From the NCBI GenBank assembly GCA_016342755.1, contig JAEINS010000012.1, positions 1-64,000 on the forward strand: 64,000 nucleotides of DNA, given 5' to 3'. The position numbers and the translations under genes were made by a program. This DNA is from Melioribacteraceae bacterium (GTDB lineage: Bacteria; Bacteroidota; Ignavibacteria; Ignavibacteriales; Melioribacteraceae). The notes below the pieces were generated by a model. The model was not told the DNA's origin, ran no database searches, and saw nothing but the letters and a program-made list of their open reading frames with translations. Shown here in pieces: positions 47,366 to 56,383 of this stretch. Position 1 is the first letter of the stretch. Each line of letters opens with the position of its first letter.

Positions 47366-49537
47366 TTAGTTTAATAGATGAGTTTCATCGGGCTCTGGTA
47401 AAGAGTTATTTGATGAAATCTTGAATTGGCTGATTAAATCTGAAAGGTTTTGTGTCAAATTATTTAAGTCTTCGGCAGTAGCGGCAACTTGCTGTAAACT
47501 TTGAGCAGACTGATTAGTAACGGCTGTTATTCCTTCAATATTTTTACTGATATTTTCTACCGTAATTGATTGTTCCTCACTTGCCGTTGCAACCTGTGTA
47601 ACTACATCAACAACTGATTCTGATGCATTGATTATATTTGTTAAAGTTTCACCGGCTTTAGAGGCTTTAGTTTTCCCATCCTGAACTTCAACCGTTCCTT
47701 TTTCTATAGAAGTAACAGCACCGGCTGTATCATTCTGAATTTTCTTTATCATTTCAGCAATTTCTTTTGTTGCTTTTGTTGTTCTCTCTGCCAGCTTTCT
47801 AACTTCATCTGCTACAACAGCAAATCCACGTCCTTGTTCACCGGCTCTGGCAGCTTCAATTGCGGCGTTAAGTGCTAATAAGTTTGTCTGATCGGCTATA
47901 TCATCAATAACCTGAACTATTTCACCAATTTTATCTGAGCTTTCACCAAGCTCCCTGACTGTTGCAGCGGCATCCATAACAACCTCTGCTATTTTATTCA
48001 TTCCTTCAACTGTCTGATCAACAATTTCACCGCCTTCAACAGCAATTGTGCCTGCACGTTTTGCTAATTCAGCAGCTTCATTTGTGTTCTGTGTAGTTTC
48101 TATAATTGTAGCAGTCATTTGTTCAATAGATTCAGCAACTTCAGACGAATTTGCACTTTGTTCCTGGGCTCCTGCAGCCATTTCTTCAGAACTTGCGGAA
48201 ATCTCCGCACTCGCGCTTGCAGTTGCATCAACGGCATTTGTAACCTGCTCAATTAATTTGCGAATATTTTGTACTGAATTTGAAAACCCGTTTAATAGTT
48301 TTGCTATATCATCATCACCATTATCCTTTAGCTGAACCGTAAGATCTCCCTTTGCAAATTTATCCATTTCGGTTAGAAGAGTTTTTGCCCCTTCTTCAAG
48401 TCTGTTCTTTAATCTATTTGCTTCAGTTATATCCTGAACAATTTCTATATGCCCAATTTTATTTCCGTCTTTATCATTAATGTATGTTGTCTCAACACTG
48501 AAATCTTTATCATGACCCGGATCCGTAAAGAATGATTGAGGTTTGCCATTTCTTAACATTTGTACACCGCACTTATCAGTATTGCAAATATCAACATCCC
48601 AATTATTGCATTGCATTTTTTTACCAACAACATCCTGGCGCGATTTTCCAATAATTTCAGTAACCGGTTTATTTACAAATGTCCAGTTCATATCCATATC
48701 TGTAACAGAAATTGGGAACGGAATTGAATCTAATAACTGTTCATACCAGAAAATTTTATCAACAATTCCACCAATAGTTTTTAATAAAGATCTTTGCAGA
48801 TCACCAATTTCGTCTGAATTTTTTGAAACTGTTAACCTGGCATTAAGATCTCCTGAAGATATTACTTCTGTTTCTTTAACAAGTCTGTTTAATGGCGAAA
48901 CTATACTTTTTATTATTATACTCATCAAAATAATTAGCGCTATGGCCGCTATAATAAAAGTAATTAATCCGTTAAATTTTGCGGTTTCAACTTTTGAGGT
49001 TAGTTCATTGTTTGCACTATTTACTTCTTCTTTTATAGAAATAACCATTTCTGCCAGATCAATGGCTAATTGAGTTGCAGCAGCATCAATCATATCATCA
49101 TATACGTCCATTTCATCGAATGCTTTTCTATGAATAGCACCCATTAAATTTACTTTAACGTTTACAAGTAATTCTCCAAGATCTGCTTTAATATTATTTG
49201 CAAGTTCTTTTTCCTTTTCTGAATCGGCAATTTTTTGAATACCATCTAACTCAGGTTCAATAAGTTTAACTAGTTCATCAATTTCTATATCTAATTCGTT
49301 AATTCTTTCTTCATCTGCTTCTGAATCTATAATTGCATCCATGGCTGCAAGGGTTAATAATACAGAATGATGTTCAAGATCTCTAACTGTTGAAATCTGT
49401 TCAGCACGCATAATTGAAACTGCCGTTCCTTCTTCCATAGAATTTGTTGCCGAATTGTTGATTGCAAAAAGAATTGCAAGTGCAGCTATAGATATAACAC
49501 TTACAAAAATCAATTTTGCTTTAATAGTCCATTTCAT
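47366..49537 (-). CDS. Methyl-accepting chemotaxis protein with PAS domain
   Basis: 723 aa chemoreceptor: TM1 (about 8-27), a helical periplasmic domain (28-188, four-helix-bundle-like), TM2 (about 190-212), HAMP (about 212-262), PAS (about 265-375), a second HAMP-like linker, and a long cytoplasmic signalling coiled coil. The CheA/CheW-binding tip reads [40 protein letters not shown] in two consecutive blocks ([40 protein letters not shown]). The PAS domain contains three cysteines (C310, C318, C323; CNNWDVDIC and KCG) that could bind a metal or sense redox. No CheR-tethering pentapeptide ends the protein. No other chemotaxis gene is in the window. Confidence 0.93.
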   Translation of the reverse strand: MKWTIKAKLIFVSVISIAALAILFAINNSATNSMEEGTAVSIMRAEQISTVRDLEHHSVLLTLAAMDAIIDSEADEERINELDIEIDELVKLIEPELDGIQKIADSEKEKELANNIKADLGELLVNVKVNLMGAIHRKAFDEMDVYDDMIDAAATQLAIDLAEMVISIKEEVNSANNELTSKVETAKFNGLITFIIAAIALIILMSIIIKSIVSPLNRLVKETEVISSGDLNARLTVSKNSDEIGDLQRSLLKTIGGIVDKIFWYEQLLDSIPFPISVTDMDMNWTFVNKPVTEIIGKSRQDVVGKKMQCNNWDVDICNTDKCGVQMLRNGKPQSFFTDPGHDKDFSVETTYINDKDGNKIGHIEIVQDITEANRLKNRLEEGAKTLLTEMDKFAKGDLTVQLKDNGDDDIAKLLNGFSNSVQNIRKLIEQVTNAVDATASASAEISASSEEMAAGAQEQSANSSEVAESIEQMTATIIETTQNTNEAAELAKRAGTIAVEGGEIVDQTVEGMNKIAEVVMDAAATVRELGESSDKIGEIVQVIDDIADQTNLLALNAAIEAARAGEQGRGFAVVADEVRKLAERTTKATKEIAEMIKKIQNDTAGAVTSIEKGTVEVQDGKTKASKAGETLTNIINASESVVDVVTQVATASEEQSITVENISKNIEGITAVTNQSAQSLQQVAATAEDLNNLTQNLSDLISQFKISSNNSLPEPDETHLLN

Positions 49538-49958
49538 AATAGTCCCTAATATTTAGATTCAAAATTTATTTTTTTTAATTTAAAAACATTTCATTAATAA
49601 TTGAAAAAACAAGATTTAATTGAACAGTTAATTATCGTAATTTTGTAAAAATTGTTTAAGGCTAATTGTTAGAATTTTCAATAATAAACGTATTTTAAGA
49701 ATCGTCCTTATAAAGAGATCTTTTGGTATTAGAACAACTGTTAATTATTTTGTTAGTTGATTTTATTAACAAGCAAAAAAGGGCTAAAAACGCGACTTTC
49801 CCGGAATATATCCAATATCCTCAAAACTTGTTAAATTATTTAACAATAGGATGAATTTCTTAGAAGAAAGTTAACATCAGCTAAAACAATAGGTTAGGTT
49901 GTAATTTAGTTCTGGCACTTACCTTGTCCAGATTATGTGAAATAATTTGAGGTGGGAA
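49538..49958. other. Intergenic stretch with divergent promoters
   Basis: No gene is seen between the chemoreceptor (minus) and porin (plus) starts. The part near the porin holds the sigma-54-like element listed separately. The rest is AT-rich. Confidence 0.4.
49913..49927 (+). promoter_or_regulatory. Sigma-54-like promoter before the porin gene
   Basis: TGGCAC-TTACC-TTGT matches the sigma-54 consensus (TGGCAC, 5 bases, TTGC) except for the last C of the -12 box, with exact -24/-12 spacing. It lies 32 nt before the porin ATG. No rpoN or activator gene is visible in the window. Confidence 0.4.
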
Positions 49959-51170
49959 ATGAAATCCAGATTAACGGTTTTATTATTTGTATCAATATTT
50001 ATAACTAATATTTTTGCTCAAAACGACAAAATAAGTACTGATCTTAATTTTAAAAATACTTTAGACAATGCCGGTATTTTGTTCGAAGTTGCCTATACAA
50101 GTGAATTCTTTTCGAATGTAAGCGGGGGACTTGAACAAAGGGCTTTTTATATTGATAATTTTGATTTTCTTTTAAATATGGATATGTATAAATCGTTAGG
50201 AATAAAAAACGCCCATGCTGTTTTTTACGTTCTCGGTAATAATGGCGATATTCCATCTGATTATGTTGGCGCAATGCAGGGAATAACAAATATTGCAACT
50301 ACTCCTACATGGAAATTATATCAGGCATATTTTACACAAACTCTTTTTAACGATCAATTTTCCTTTGTAGTTGGTCTGTATGATCTAAATTCGGAATATG
50401 ATGTTAGAGAAACATCCTCTCTTTTTATTAATCCGGCTCACGGAATTGGAACAGATTATGCTCAAAGCGGATTTAACGGACCGTCAATTTTTCCAAATGC
50501 CGGTTTAGCTTTAAGTCTTTCTTATAATTTTACCGATAACTTTTTAATCCGCACAGGAATATTTGAAGGAACTCCAACAAATCCTAATAATCCTTACGGT
50601 ACACAGCTTCAACTTGATAGAAATGAAGGTGTTTTAATTTCATCCGAAATAAATTTAGAATTTGGTGATTTTGCGGAATTAGATAATACATTTGCAAGAT
50701 ACGCAATAGGCGGCTGGTATTATACTTCAGAATTTGAAGATATTGCGGGGCAGAATGAATTAGGAAATCCGTTAAAACATAAAGGTACATTTGGAATTTA
50801 TGCGTATGGTGAAAAGTATTTGTTAAAAACTGGTTCATCAGGCAGTTTAGCCGGTTTTCTAAGAGTTGGTATGGCGGATAGTAAAGTGAACCAGGTAGAT
50901 TATTATATTGGCGGCGGACTAATTTATTACGGCTTATTTAATGAAAATGATCAATTAGGGCTGGCTGTTGCTTCTGCTCATAATAGCGACGAATGCAGAT
51001 GTGCTACCGCATTAGATCCTTATGAAACAAATATTGAACTAACCTACAGTACAAATATTTTTGAATGGTTATCAATTCAGCCGGATATACAATATATAAT
51101 AAATCCTAGTGCTGAAGCGAATATAGAAAATTCATTAGTTGTCGGGACACGAATTTCGGTAGGATTTTAA
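49959..51170 (+). CDS. OprB-like carbohydrate-selective porin
   Basis: 403 aa from the ATG at 49959, which has GAGGTG just upstream. The N-terminus is a signal peptide (MKSRLTVLLFVSIF..., ending NIFAQ). The mature part consists of alternating beta strands ending in the aromatic residue expected of an outer-membrane barrel (last residues ISVGF). Family-like segments are WKLYQAYFTQTLFNDQFSFVVG, NSEYDV, SGFNGPSIFPNAGLAL and YETNIELTYSTNIFEWLSIQPDIQYI (given here in part). It should allow sugars or other small solutes through the outer membrane. The GH2 lipoprotein two genes upstream may feed it. Confidence 0.82.
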   Translation: MKSRLTVLLFVSIFITNIFAQNDKISTDLNFKNTLDNAGILFEVAYTSEFFSNVSGGLEQRAFYIDNFDFLLNMDMYKSLGIKNAHAVFYVLGNNGDIPSDYVGAMQGITNIATTPTWKLYQAYFTQTLFNDQFSFVVGLYDLNSEYDVRETSSLFINPAHGIGTDYAQSGFNGPSIFPNAGLALSLSYNFTDNFLIRTGIFEGTPTNPNNPYGTQLQLDRNEGVLISSEINLEFGDFAELDNTFARYAIGGWYYTSEFEDIAGQNELGNPLKHKGTFGIYAYGEKYLLKTGSSGSLAGFLRVGMADSKVNQVDYYIGGGLIYYGLFNENDQLGLAVASAHNSDECRCATALDPYETNIELTYSTNIFEWLSIQPDIQYIINPSAEANIENSLVVGTRISVGF

Positions 51171-51202
51171 TTAAGTATTCTATTTTTAATTGGATAAAAT
51201 TT

Positions 51203-51234
51203 AAGCCTATTCCTTTTTATAGAGGAACAGGCTT
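51203..51234. terminator. Hairpin between convergent genes
   Basis: AAGCCT-A-TTCCT pairs with AGGAA-C-AGGCTT (one mismatch) between the porin and the kinase-FGE gene. It has a plausible position for a shared terminator, but no clear T-run. Confidence 0.5.
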
Positions 51235-51248
51235 GCGTGAAAATGGAG

Positions 51249-53393
51249 CTAAAAACACCATTGTGTATCTTCAATAACTCTAAACGAAACCATATTTAAT
51301 CTGTTTTCCGGTCTATTCCAATATCTAAGTTTTATTGAACAGAAGTTAGTAAAACTGCTCCAGGAGCCTCCGCGAATTGTTTTTAATGTTTTATCATTAT
51401 CATACCATTCATCACACCATTCCCAAACATTACCTGTCATATCGTGTATCTTAAGGTTATTTGGTTTTTTCCGCCCAACCGGCTGAGTCATATTTCTGCT
51501 ATTCTCTTTAAACCAGCCTACTTCATTTAAATTATCGCTTCCGCTATATTTTAATTTGGATAATTTTTGTCCGGCATTTGCCGCTAATTCCCATTCATGA
51601 TCACCCGGTAATCTAAAACTTCTTCCGGTAATTGAGTTTATCCATGAGCAATATTTAGCAGCTTCATACCAGTTAATATTTATAACAGGTCTGTCTTTTC
51701 TTCCCCAGCCGTCATCATTTGGTTTTTGCGCTCCTGTCTGTGTACAGTAAAAATCATATTGTTCAAAAGTAATAGGAAATTTGCCAATATTAAAATTGCC
51801 AACGTCAATCATCTCGGGGATATAAATATGTTCATCAATTCTATTCCCTAATATATCCTTTATTTCCTCACTGGATTTTTTTAATCCAAAAGAGTGATTA
51901 AATATTTTTTTTTGGCTAGAATCATTATTATAATTTTTAACTTTATCCTGAAATAACCAGTCAATTATTTCTTTACCGCTTTTTGGTCTGTCTTTAACAT
52001 TGCGGCTTAAACACTTCATAGCAACTTCAGCATAATTGGAAGATCCAGAAGGTTTGCTGATCGAAATATCCTTATCATACTTTTTTTCTTTAATTTGTCT
52101 TGATGTTCCGCTGTAAGGTAAATCACCGTCCAATAATTCGTATATCATTGTACCAATTGCATAAATATCCGCACTTTTTGTAACATCTTTCCAGCGGGCA
52201 GCGGATATTTGTTCGGGTGACATATAAGCTGGAGTTCCAACACCGTCCTGGAATATTTCCAGATTTGTTCCGGATAGTTTATCCAGACTTCTTGTTAAAC
52301 CGAAATCAGAAATTTTAACATTCCAGCTTTCACTATTTTCATCTTGCTGTAATAAAATATTTTCGGGCTTTATATCCATATGAATTAGTTCGGCATTATG
52401 AATTGCATCAATTCCTTCACAGACTTGTCTAATAATATCAATACCGACTTTTAAGCGTGTTTCTTTTTCTAAATTGTTTTCATTAAGCCATTGTCTAAAA
52501 TTCTTTTCGGCTAATTCCATCGGAAGTATAACCCAGTCAATGCCATTTTGCTGAAATTTTATTGGAGCCTCACTTCTAAGAATATGTTTACGATCCGCAA
52601 TTTTAAGCTGAGTTTTGTATTCTTTTACTAAAAATGATAATACCGAATCAATACTCCCGAATGAATTCATTGCTTTAATAGCAATATCTTCCTCTAATGC
52701 TATATGTCTGGCTTTGTAGACATTTGCAAAACCGCCGCCGCCAATTTTATTTTTTATTCTAAATTGCTGTACTAATTCCTGTCCGTCCTTTAATTCAAGC
52801 TTTGATAATTTTGAAGTATCGTTTGAATAAATATGCGCTTCGGCTTCATCTGAATTTACTGACTCAATTTCGGTAATATTTGCGTTGTCGATAATCTCTT
52901 TACGATAATTATTAATTGAGCTTAGTCTGTTTTCTATCGGGGTTTTAAAACACTCATTTACAAGTAAAGAAACCAATGAACCTTTATCGCCGATTGCAGG
53001 AATAGCTTTAAATGTAAATTCATCACTATTTGCTATCTGTCCGGTTAAATATAAATTCGTGTTACTTTTATTATCAATTAGCTGATCTGTTAATTTATTA
53101 TTACTTATAGGAGGTTTAGTGATATATGTGGTTATAATACCGTTGTTTTTAGATTGATTATCAAACGCTCTAATATTAGATATTTGATGCGCGTTTTTAA
53201 AGTTTATGGAAGGATTGTTTTCCCAAAATTCAGTCCGGGCTTTACAAGAGGGACATTTTCTCCAATGGGGCAAAATATTATCTCCGCACTCTTTACAAAC
53301 CAGATCTTTTTCAACAGTAGTTTCGCAATAAGGACACTCGGTCCAAGTAGGATTTAACTCTTCGTTACAAACTTTACATTTCATTATACCCAT
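51249..53393 (-). CDS. Zinc-ribbon / Ser-Thr protein kinase / FGE-sulfatase-like fusion
   Basis: 714 aa, cytosolic. The N-terminus has two zinc ribbons (C6/C9/C20/C23 and C33/C36/C47/C50), then a linker (about 60-205) and a eukaryotic-type kinase: glycine loop IGGGGFANVY (217-226), Lys240, catalytic HMDIKPEN (Asp340), DFG (363-365) and GTPAYMSPEQ. The C-terminal part (about 528-710) has the formylglycine-generating-enzyme/SUMF1 (C-type-lectin) fold: NWYEAAKYCSWIN, RLPGDHEWE, TGNVWEWCDEWY and RGGSWSS. The paired cysteines that bind copper in true FGE are not both present near RGGSW, so it is probably a binding module. MGIMKC offers two in-frame ATGs. Confidence 0.88.
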   Translation of the reverse strand: MGIMKCKVCNEELNPTWTECPYCETTVEKDLVCKECGDNILPHWRKCPSCKARTEFWENNPSINFKNAHQISNIRAFDNQSKNNGIITTYITKPPISNNKLTDQLIDNKSNTNLYLTGQIANSDEFTFKAIPAIGDKGSLVSLLVNECFKTPIENRLSSINNYRKEIIDNANITEIESVNSDEAEAHIYSNDTSKLSKLELKDGQELVQQFRIKNKIGGGGFANVYKARHIALEEDIAIKAMNSFGSIDSVLSFLVKEYKTQLKIADRKHILRSEAPIKFQQNGIDWVILPMELAEKNFRQWLNENNLEKETRLKVGIDIIRQVCEGIDAIHNAELIHMDIKPENILLQQDENSESWNVKISDFGLTRSLDKLSGTNLEIFQDGVGTPAYMSPEQISAARWKDVTKSADIYAIGTMIYELLDGDLPYSGTSRQIKEKKYDKDISISKPSGSSNYAEVAMKCLSRNVKDRPKSGKEIIDWLFQDKVKNYNNDSSQKKIFNHSFGLKKSSEEIKDILGNRIDEHIYIPEMIDVGNFNIGKFPITFEQYDFYCTQTGAQKPNDDGWGRKDRPVININWYEAAKYCSWINSITGRSFRLPGDHEWELAANAGQKLSKLKYSGSDNLNEVGWFKENSRNMTQPVGRKKPNNLKIHDMTGNVWEWCDEWYDNDKTLKTIRGGSWSSFTNFCSIKLRYWNRPENRLNMVSFRVIEDTQWCF

Positions 53394-53793
53394 TACCCTA
53401 TACCCAATTAAATTATTTGTATGTTATGAACTTTTTATTTTCGCACAGTACATTTAAGGAGAAGTGTATTAAATCAATTTCGTAAGAAGTATATTGGAAA
53501 AATAAAACCTATCGGAAATAAAGACGAAGAAGTCGTAAATTAAAATTCAAATATGTAAAACATAATCTTTATCCTTTATTATAGAATGTTAACTTGGACT
53601 CAGTTTTTATCATAAAAACTGATGTTTTTAGTGATACAGAATATTAGGTTTATATATTTATGAAAAAGACAAGAAAATCGTAATAGTTTACAGTTATTTA
53701 ATTTGATTAAAATACTTTTAATTGTGATATGAACTCTTATTATTTCAAACTAATTTTTTATATTTCATATTTGAAATAAATTCTATTTGGATA
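53394..53793. other. Intergenic stretch between divergent genes
   Basis: No gene, RNA or clear repeat is seen. It is AT-rich and should contain the divergent promoters of the kinase-FGE gene and of the PASTA-rpe operon. Confidence 0.4.
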
Positions 53794-54507
53794 ATGAAAA
53801 AACTATTTATTTATTCTGGTATAGCCGCATTCTTAATTATTGTTTTCCTGGTAGTTGCCGATTTTTTTATACTTCCGGCGTATGTTGAAGCCCGGGAAGT
53901 TGTTGTTCCCAGAGTTATTGGCTTAGATAAGAGTGAGGCGATAAAAATATTGACTGAAAGTGGATTAAATCCGATAGAAGGCGAAATTAAATTTGACGAA
54001 AATTTTGAAGTTGATGAAATCCTTTTTCAAAAACCACTTGCCGGATCTACTGTAAAGGAAGGAAGAAGGATTTATTTAGTAGTAAGCGGCGGTGATCCGA
54101 AAATTACGATGCCGAGATTATTAAATAAAACGCTAAGAGACGTTGAAGTAACATTAAGTAAATTTGATTTATATCTTGCTGAAATAAAAAAAGAAGGTTC
54201 TGAAAGAGAAAGAGGAACTGTTATTGAACAATTCCCCGAAGTTGGTGATCATGTAATTAAAGGCGATTCGGTTTACGTTGTAATAAGCGATGGTCCAAGA
54301 AGAGGGCAGGTAAGAACTCCCCTTATTATGGGAAAAACACTTGAAGACTCAAAACAAATATTACAAAGAGCTTCGTTACGTTTAGGAAATGTGAAAAGAA
54401 GAATTTCACCTCAGCTGCCAAATACAGTAATACACCAAGAACCAAGTCAGGGTCAATTATTATCAATTGGTGATAGTGTTGATGTTGTTATAACCGTTTT
54501 GAAATAG
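53794..54507 (+). CDS. Membrane-anchored triple-PASTA protein
   Basis: 237 aa: one N-terminal membrane anchor (residues 5-27) and three PASTA domains outside the membrane (about 36-102, 104-170, 172-237). Each shows the P-x-(V/L)-x-G/N-x-(S/T) start (VPRVIGLDKSEA; MPRLLNKTLRDV; TPLIMGKTLEDS) and a QxPxxGxxVxxGxxVxxxVS end. PASTA domains bind peptidoglycan fragments and normally sit on penicillin-binding proteins or PknB kinases; here no other domain is attached. It begins an operon with rpe (7 nt apart). Confidence 0.88.
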   Translation: MKKLFIYSGIAAFLIIVFLVVADFFILPAYVEAREVVVPRVIGLDKSEAIKILTESGLNPIEGEIKFDENFEVDEILFQKPLAGSTVKEGRRIYLVVSGGDPKITMPRLLNKTLRDVEVTLSKFDLYLAEIKKEGSERERGTVIEQFPEVGDHVIKGDSVYVVISDGPRRGQVRTPLIMGKTLEDSKQILQRASLRLGNVKRRISPQLPNTVIHQEPSQGQLLSIGDSVDVVITVLK

Positions 54508-54514
54508 AGGAAAT

Positions 54515-55165
54515 ATGAAAAAAATTGCTCCTTCAATATTGTCTGCTGATTTCTCAAATCTGGCTCAACAAATAAGATCGGTTGAAATGGCTGGTATTGA
54601 CTGGATACATTGTGATATAATGGACGGAAGATTTGTTCCTAATATAACTTTTGGACCATTGATTGTTAATGCTGTTAGCAAGATTACAAATGCTACAATT
54701 GACGCTCATCTAATGATTGAGGAACCGGAAAAGTATATCGAAGCTTTTGCAAAAGCGGGAGCCGATTATATTACAATTCATCAGGAAGCCGTTATTCATT
54801 TGCACAGAATTATTGAACAGATAAAAGCTTTAGGTGTAAAAGCCGGTGTTTCTATAAATCCGGGAACTCCCGTTAGTACTCTGGAAGAAATTTTGCAGTA
54901 TGTTGATATGATATTGATTATGTCTGTTAATCCGGGATTTGGAGGACAAAAGTTAATTGAATCGACCTTAGATAAAATTGAATATCTTGATAGATTAAGA
55001 GAAGAAAATGGATACAAATATTTAATACAAATTGATGGCGGTGTTACTGCTAAAAACATCGAAAAAGTTTCACAAAAAGGCTGCGATATTTTTGTTGCCG
55101 GTTCAACAATATTTTCAAGTGGAAATATTACCGCTTCGGCAATGGAATTAAAAAATCTTATTTAG
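54515..55165 (+). CDS. rpe: Ribulose-phosphate 3-epimerase
   Basis: 216 aa TIM-barrel enzyme interconverting ribulose-5-phosphate and xylulose-5-phosphate. Diagnostic motifs: APSILSADFSNL at the start, HCDIMDGRFVPNITFGP (metal-binding His and Asp), DAHLMIEEPE, VNPGFGGQ and IQIDGGV, with the phosphate-binding VAGSTIF at the end. AGAGGA precedes the ATG. Part of the operon running from the PASTA gene to the glycosyltransferase. Confidence 0.97.
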   Translation: MKKIAPSILSADFSNLAQQIRSVEMAGIDWIHCDIMDGRFVPNITFGPLIVNAVSKITNATIDAHLMIEEPEKYIEAFAKAGADYITIHQEAVIHLHRIIEQIKALGVKAGVSINPGTPVSTLEEILQYVDMILIMSVNPGFGGQKLIESTLDKIEYLDRLREENGYKYLIQIDGGVTAKNIEKVSQKGCDIFVAGSTIFSSGNITASAMELKNLI

Positions 55166-55188
55166 TTATTATTTATTATGAGGATATT

Positions 55189-56361
55189 ATGAGTCTAGCT
55201 CTAGTTGGGGGTGAAATTGTTACTCCTTTTAGGAAAATTGAAAATGGTACACTTACCATTACGGGAAATAGAATTTACGAAGTTGGAAAATCGAAAGATG
55301 TAAAAGTTCCTTCGAATGCTAAGGTAATAGATGTAAGCGGTTGTACAATAACACCGGGATTTGTTGATTTACTTGTACACGGCGGTGCTGGCGGATACGG
55401 ATTTTCGGATGAAAACGATGAAAGCATTGAACTTATTAGTGACTATTTTATTAGAAACGGTTCAACAACACTTCTTGCAAGTTTACACGCAAAGCCTAAA
55501 GAAAAATTATTAGCCGATATAAGAAGATTAGCAAAGTATATAATGCTAAATCCTGATTCTAATATTAAAGGGATTCATCTTGAAGGACCATATTTAAACC
55601 CCGCGCTTAAAGGTGCTATGAATGAAGAATATTTATGGAAACCATCGGTTGAGTCGTTTTTAGAAATGTGGGAAGCTTCAAACGGTCATGTTAAAATGAT
55701 GACTATTGCTCCAGAACTGCCCGGTGCTTTAGATGTTATACGCGAAGCGTCTTTTAGAGGTGTTGTAATTTCTATTGGACATTCTACCGCAAGTTATGAA
55801 GAAATAGAATTAGCCATTGATCATGGTGCGGCGCACGTTACACACATGTTTAATGCAATGAGTCCAATAAATCATAGAAGACCTTCTGTATCAGTTGCGG
55901 CACTTTTGCGTGATGAATTAAAAGTGCAATTAATTGCTGATACGTATCATGTTCATCCTTCTGTAATGGAATTATTGATTAAGGCTAAATCACCAAAAGG
56001 AATAATTTTAATTACAGATTCAATTAGAATTGGCGGTATGCACGAAGGTGAAACTTCTCAATTCTCCGATCAGAAGATAGTTGTACAGGGCAACAAAGCT
56101 GTAATGGATGACGGAACAATTGCCGGAAGTACTTTAACTTTAAATATTGCCATAAAAAATGTAATAGATAAAACAAACCTTCGTTTAGAAGATGCAGTTA
56201 GAATGGCTACTGTTAACGGAGCAAAGGTAATTGGCGAAAGCAAAGGCATAATTGCTGCGGGTAAAGTAGCTGATTTAGTTATACTCGATAAAGATTTTGG
56301 TGTTGAGATGACTATTATGAACGGTAAAATCAGATATCAAAAAAATGAAGATGAATTATAA
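55189..56361 (+). CDS. nagA: N-acetylglucosamine-6-phosphate deacetylase
   Basis: 390 aa amidohydrolase that removes acetate from GlcNAc-6-phosphate. It shows LLVHGGAGGYGFSDEN, the metal-binding Glu in HLEGPYLNPALKGA, GHSTASYEEIELAIDHGAAHVTHMFN (given in part; two metal/substrate histidines), PINHR and the catalytic Asp in LITDSIR. The usual TDA is TDS here. The C-terminus (ADLVILDKDF) is typical. It serves amino-sugar catabolism or cell-wall recycling. It lies between rpe (23 nt) and folP (22 nt). Confidence 0.95.
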   Translation: MSLALVGGEIVTPFRKIENGTLTITGNRIYEVGKSKDVKVPSNAKVIDVSGCTITPGFVDLLVHGGAGGYGFSDENDESIELISDYFIRNGSTTLLASLHAKPKEKLLADIRRLAKYIMLNPDSNIKGIHLEGPYLNPALKGAMNEEYLWKPSVESFLEMWEASNGHVKMMTIAPELPGALDVIREASFRGVVISIGHSTASYEEIELAIDHGAAHVTHMFNAMSPINHRRPSVSVAALLRDELKVQLIADTYHVHPSVMELLIKAKSPKGIILITDSIRIGGMHEGETSQFSDQKIVVQGNKAVMDDGTIAGSTLTLNIAIKNVIDKTNLRLEDAVRMATVNGAKVIGESKGIIAAGKVADLVILDKDFGVEMTIMNGKIRYQKNEDEL

Positions 56362-56383
56362 AATAAATTTATTCAGGTAATTT

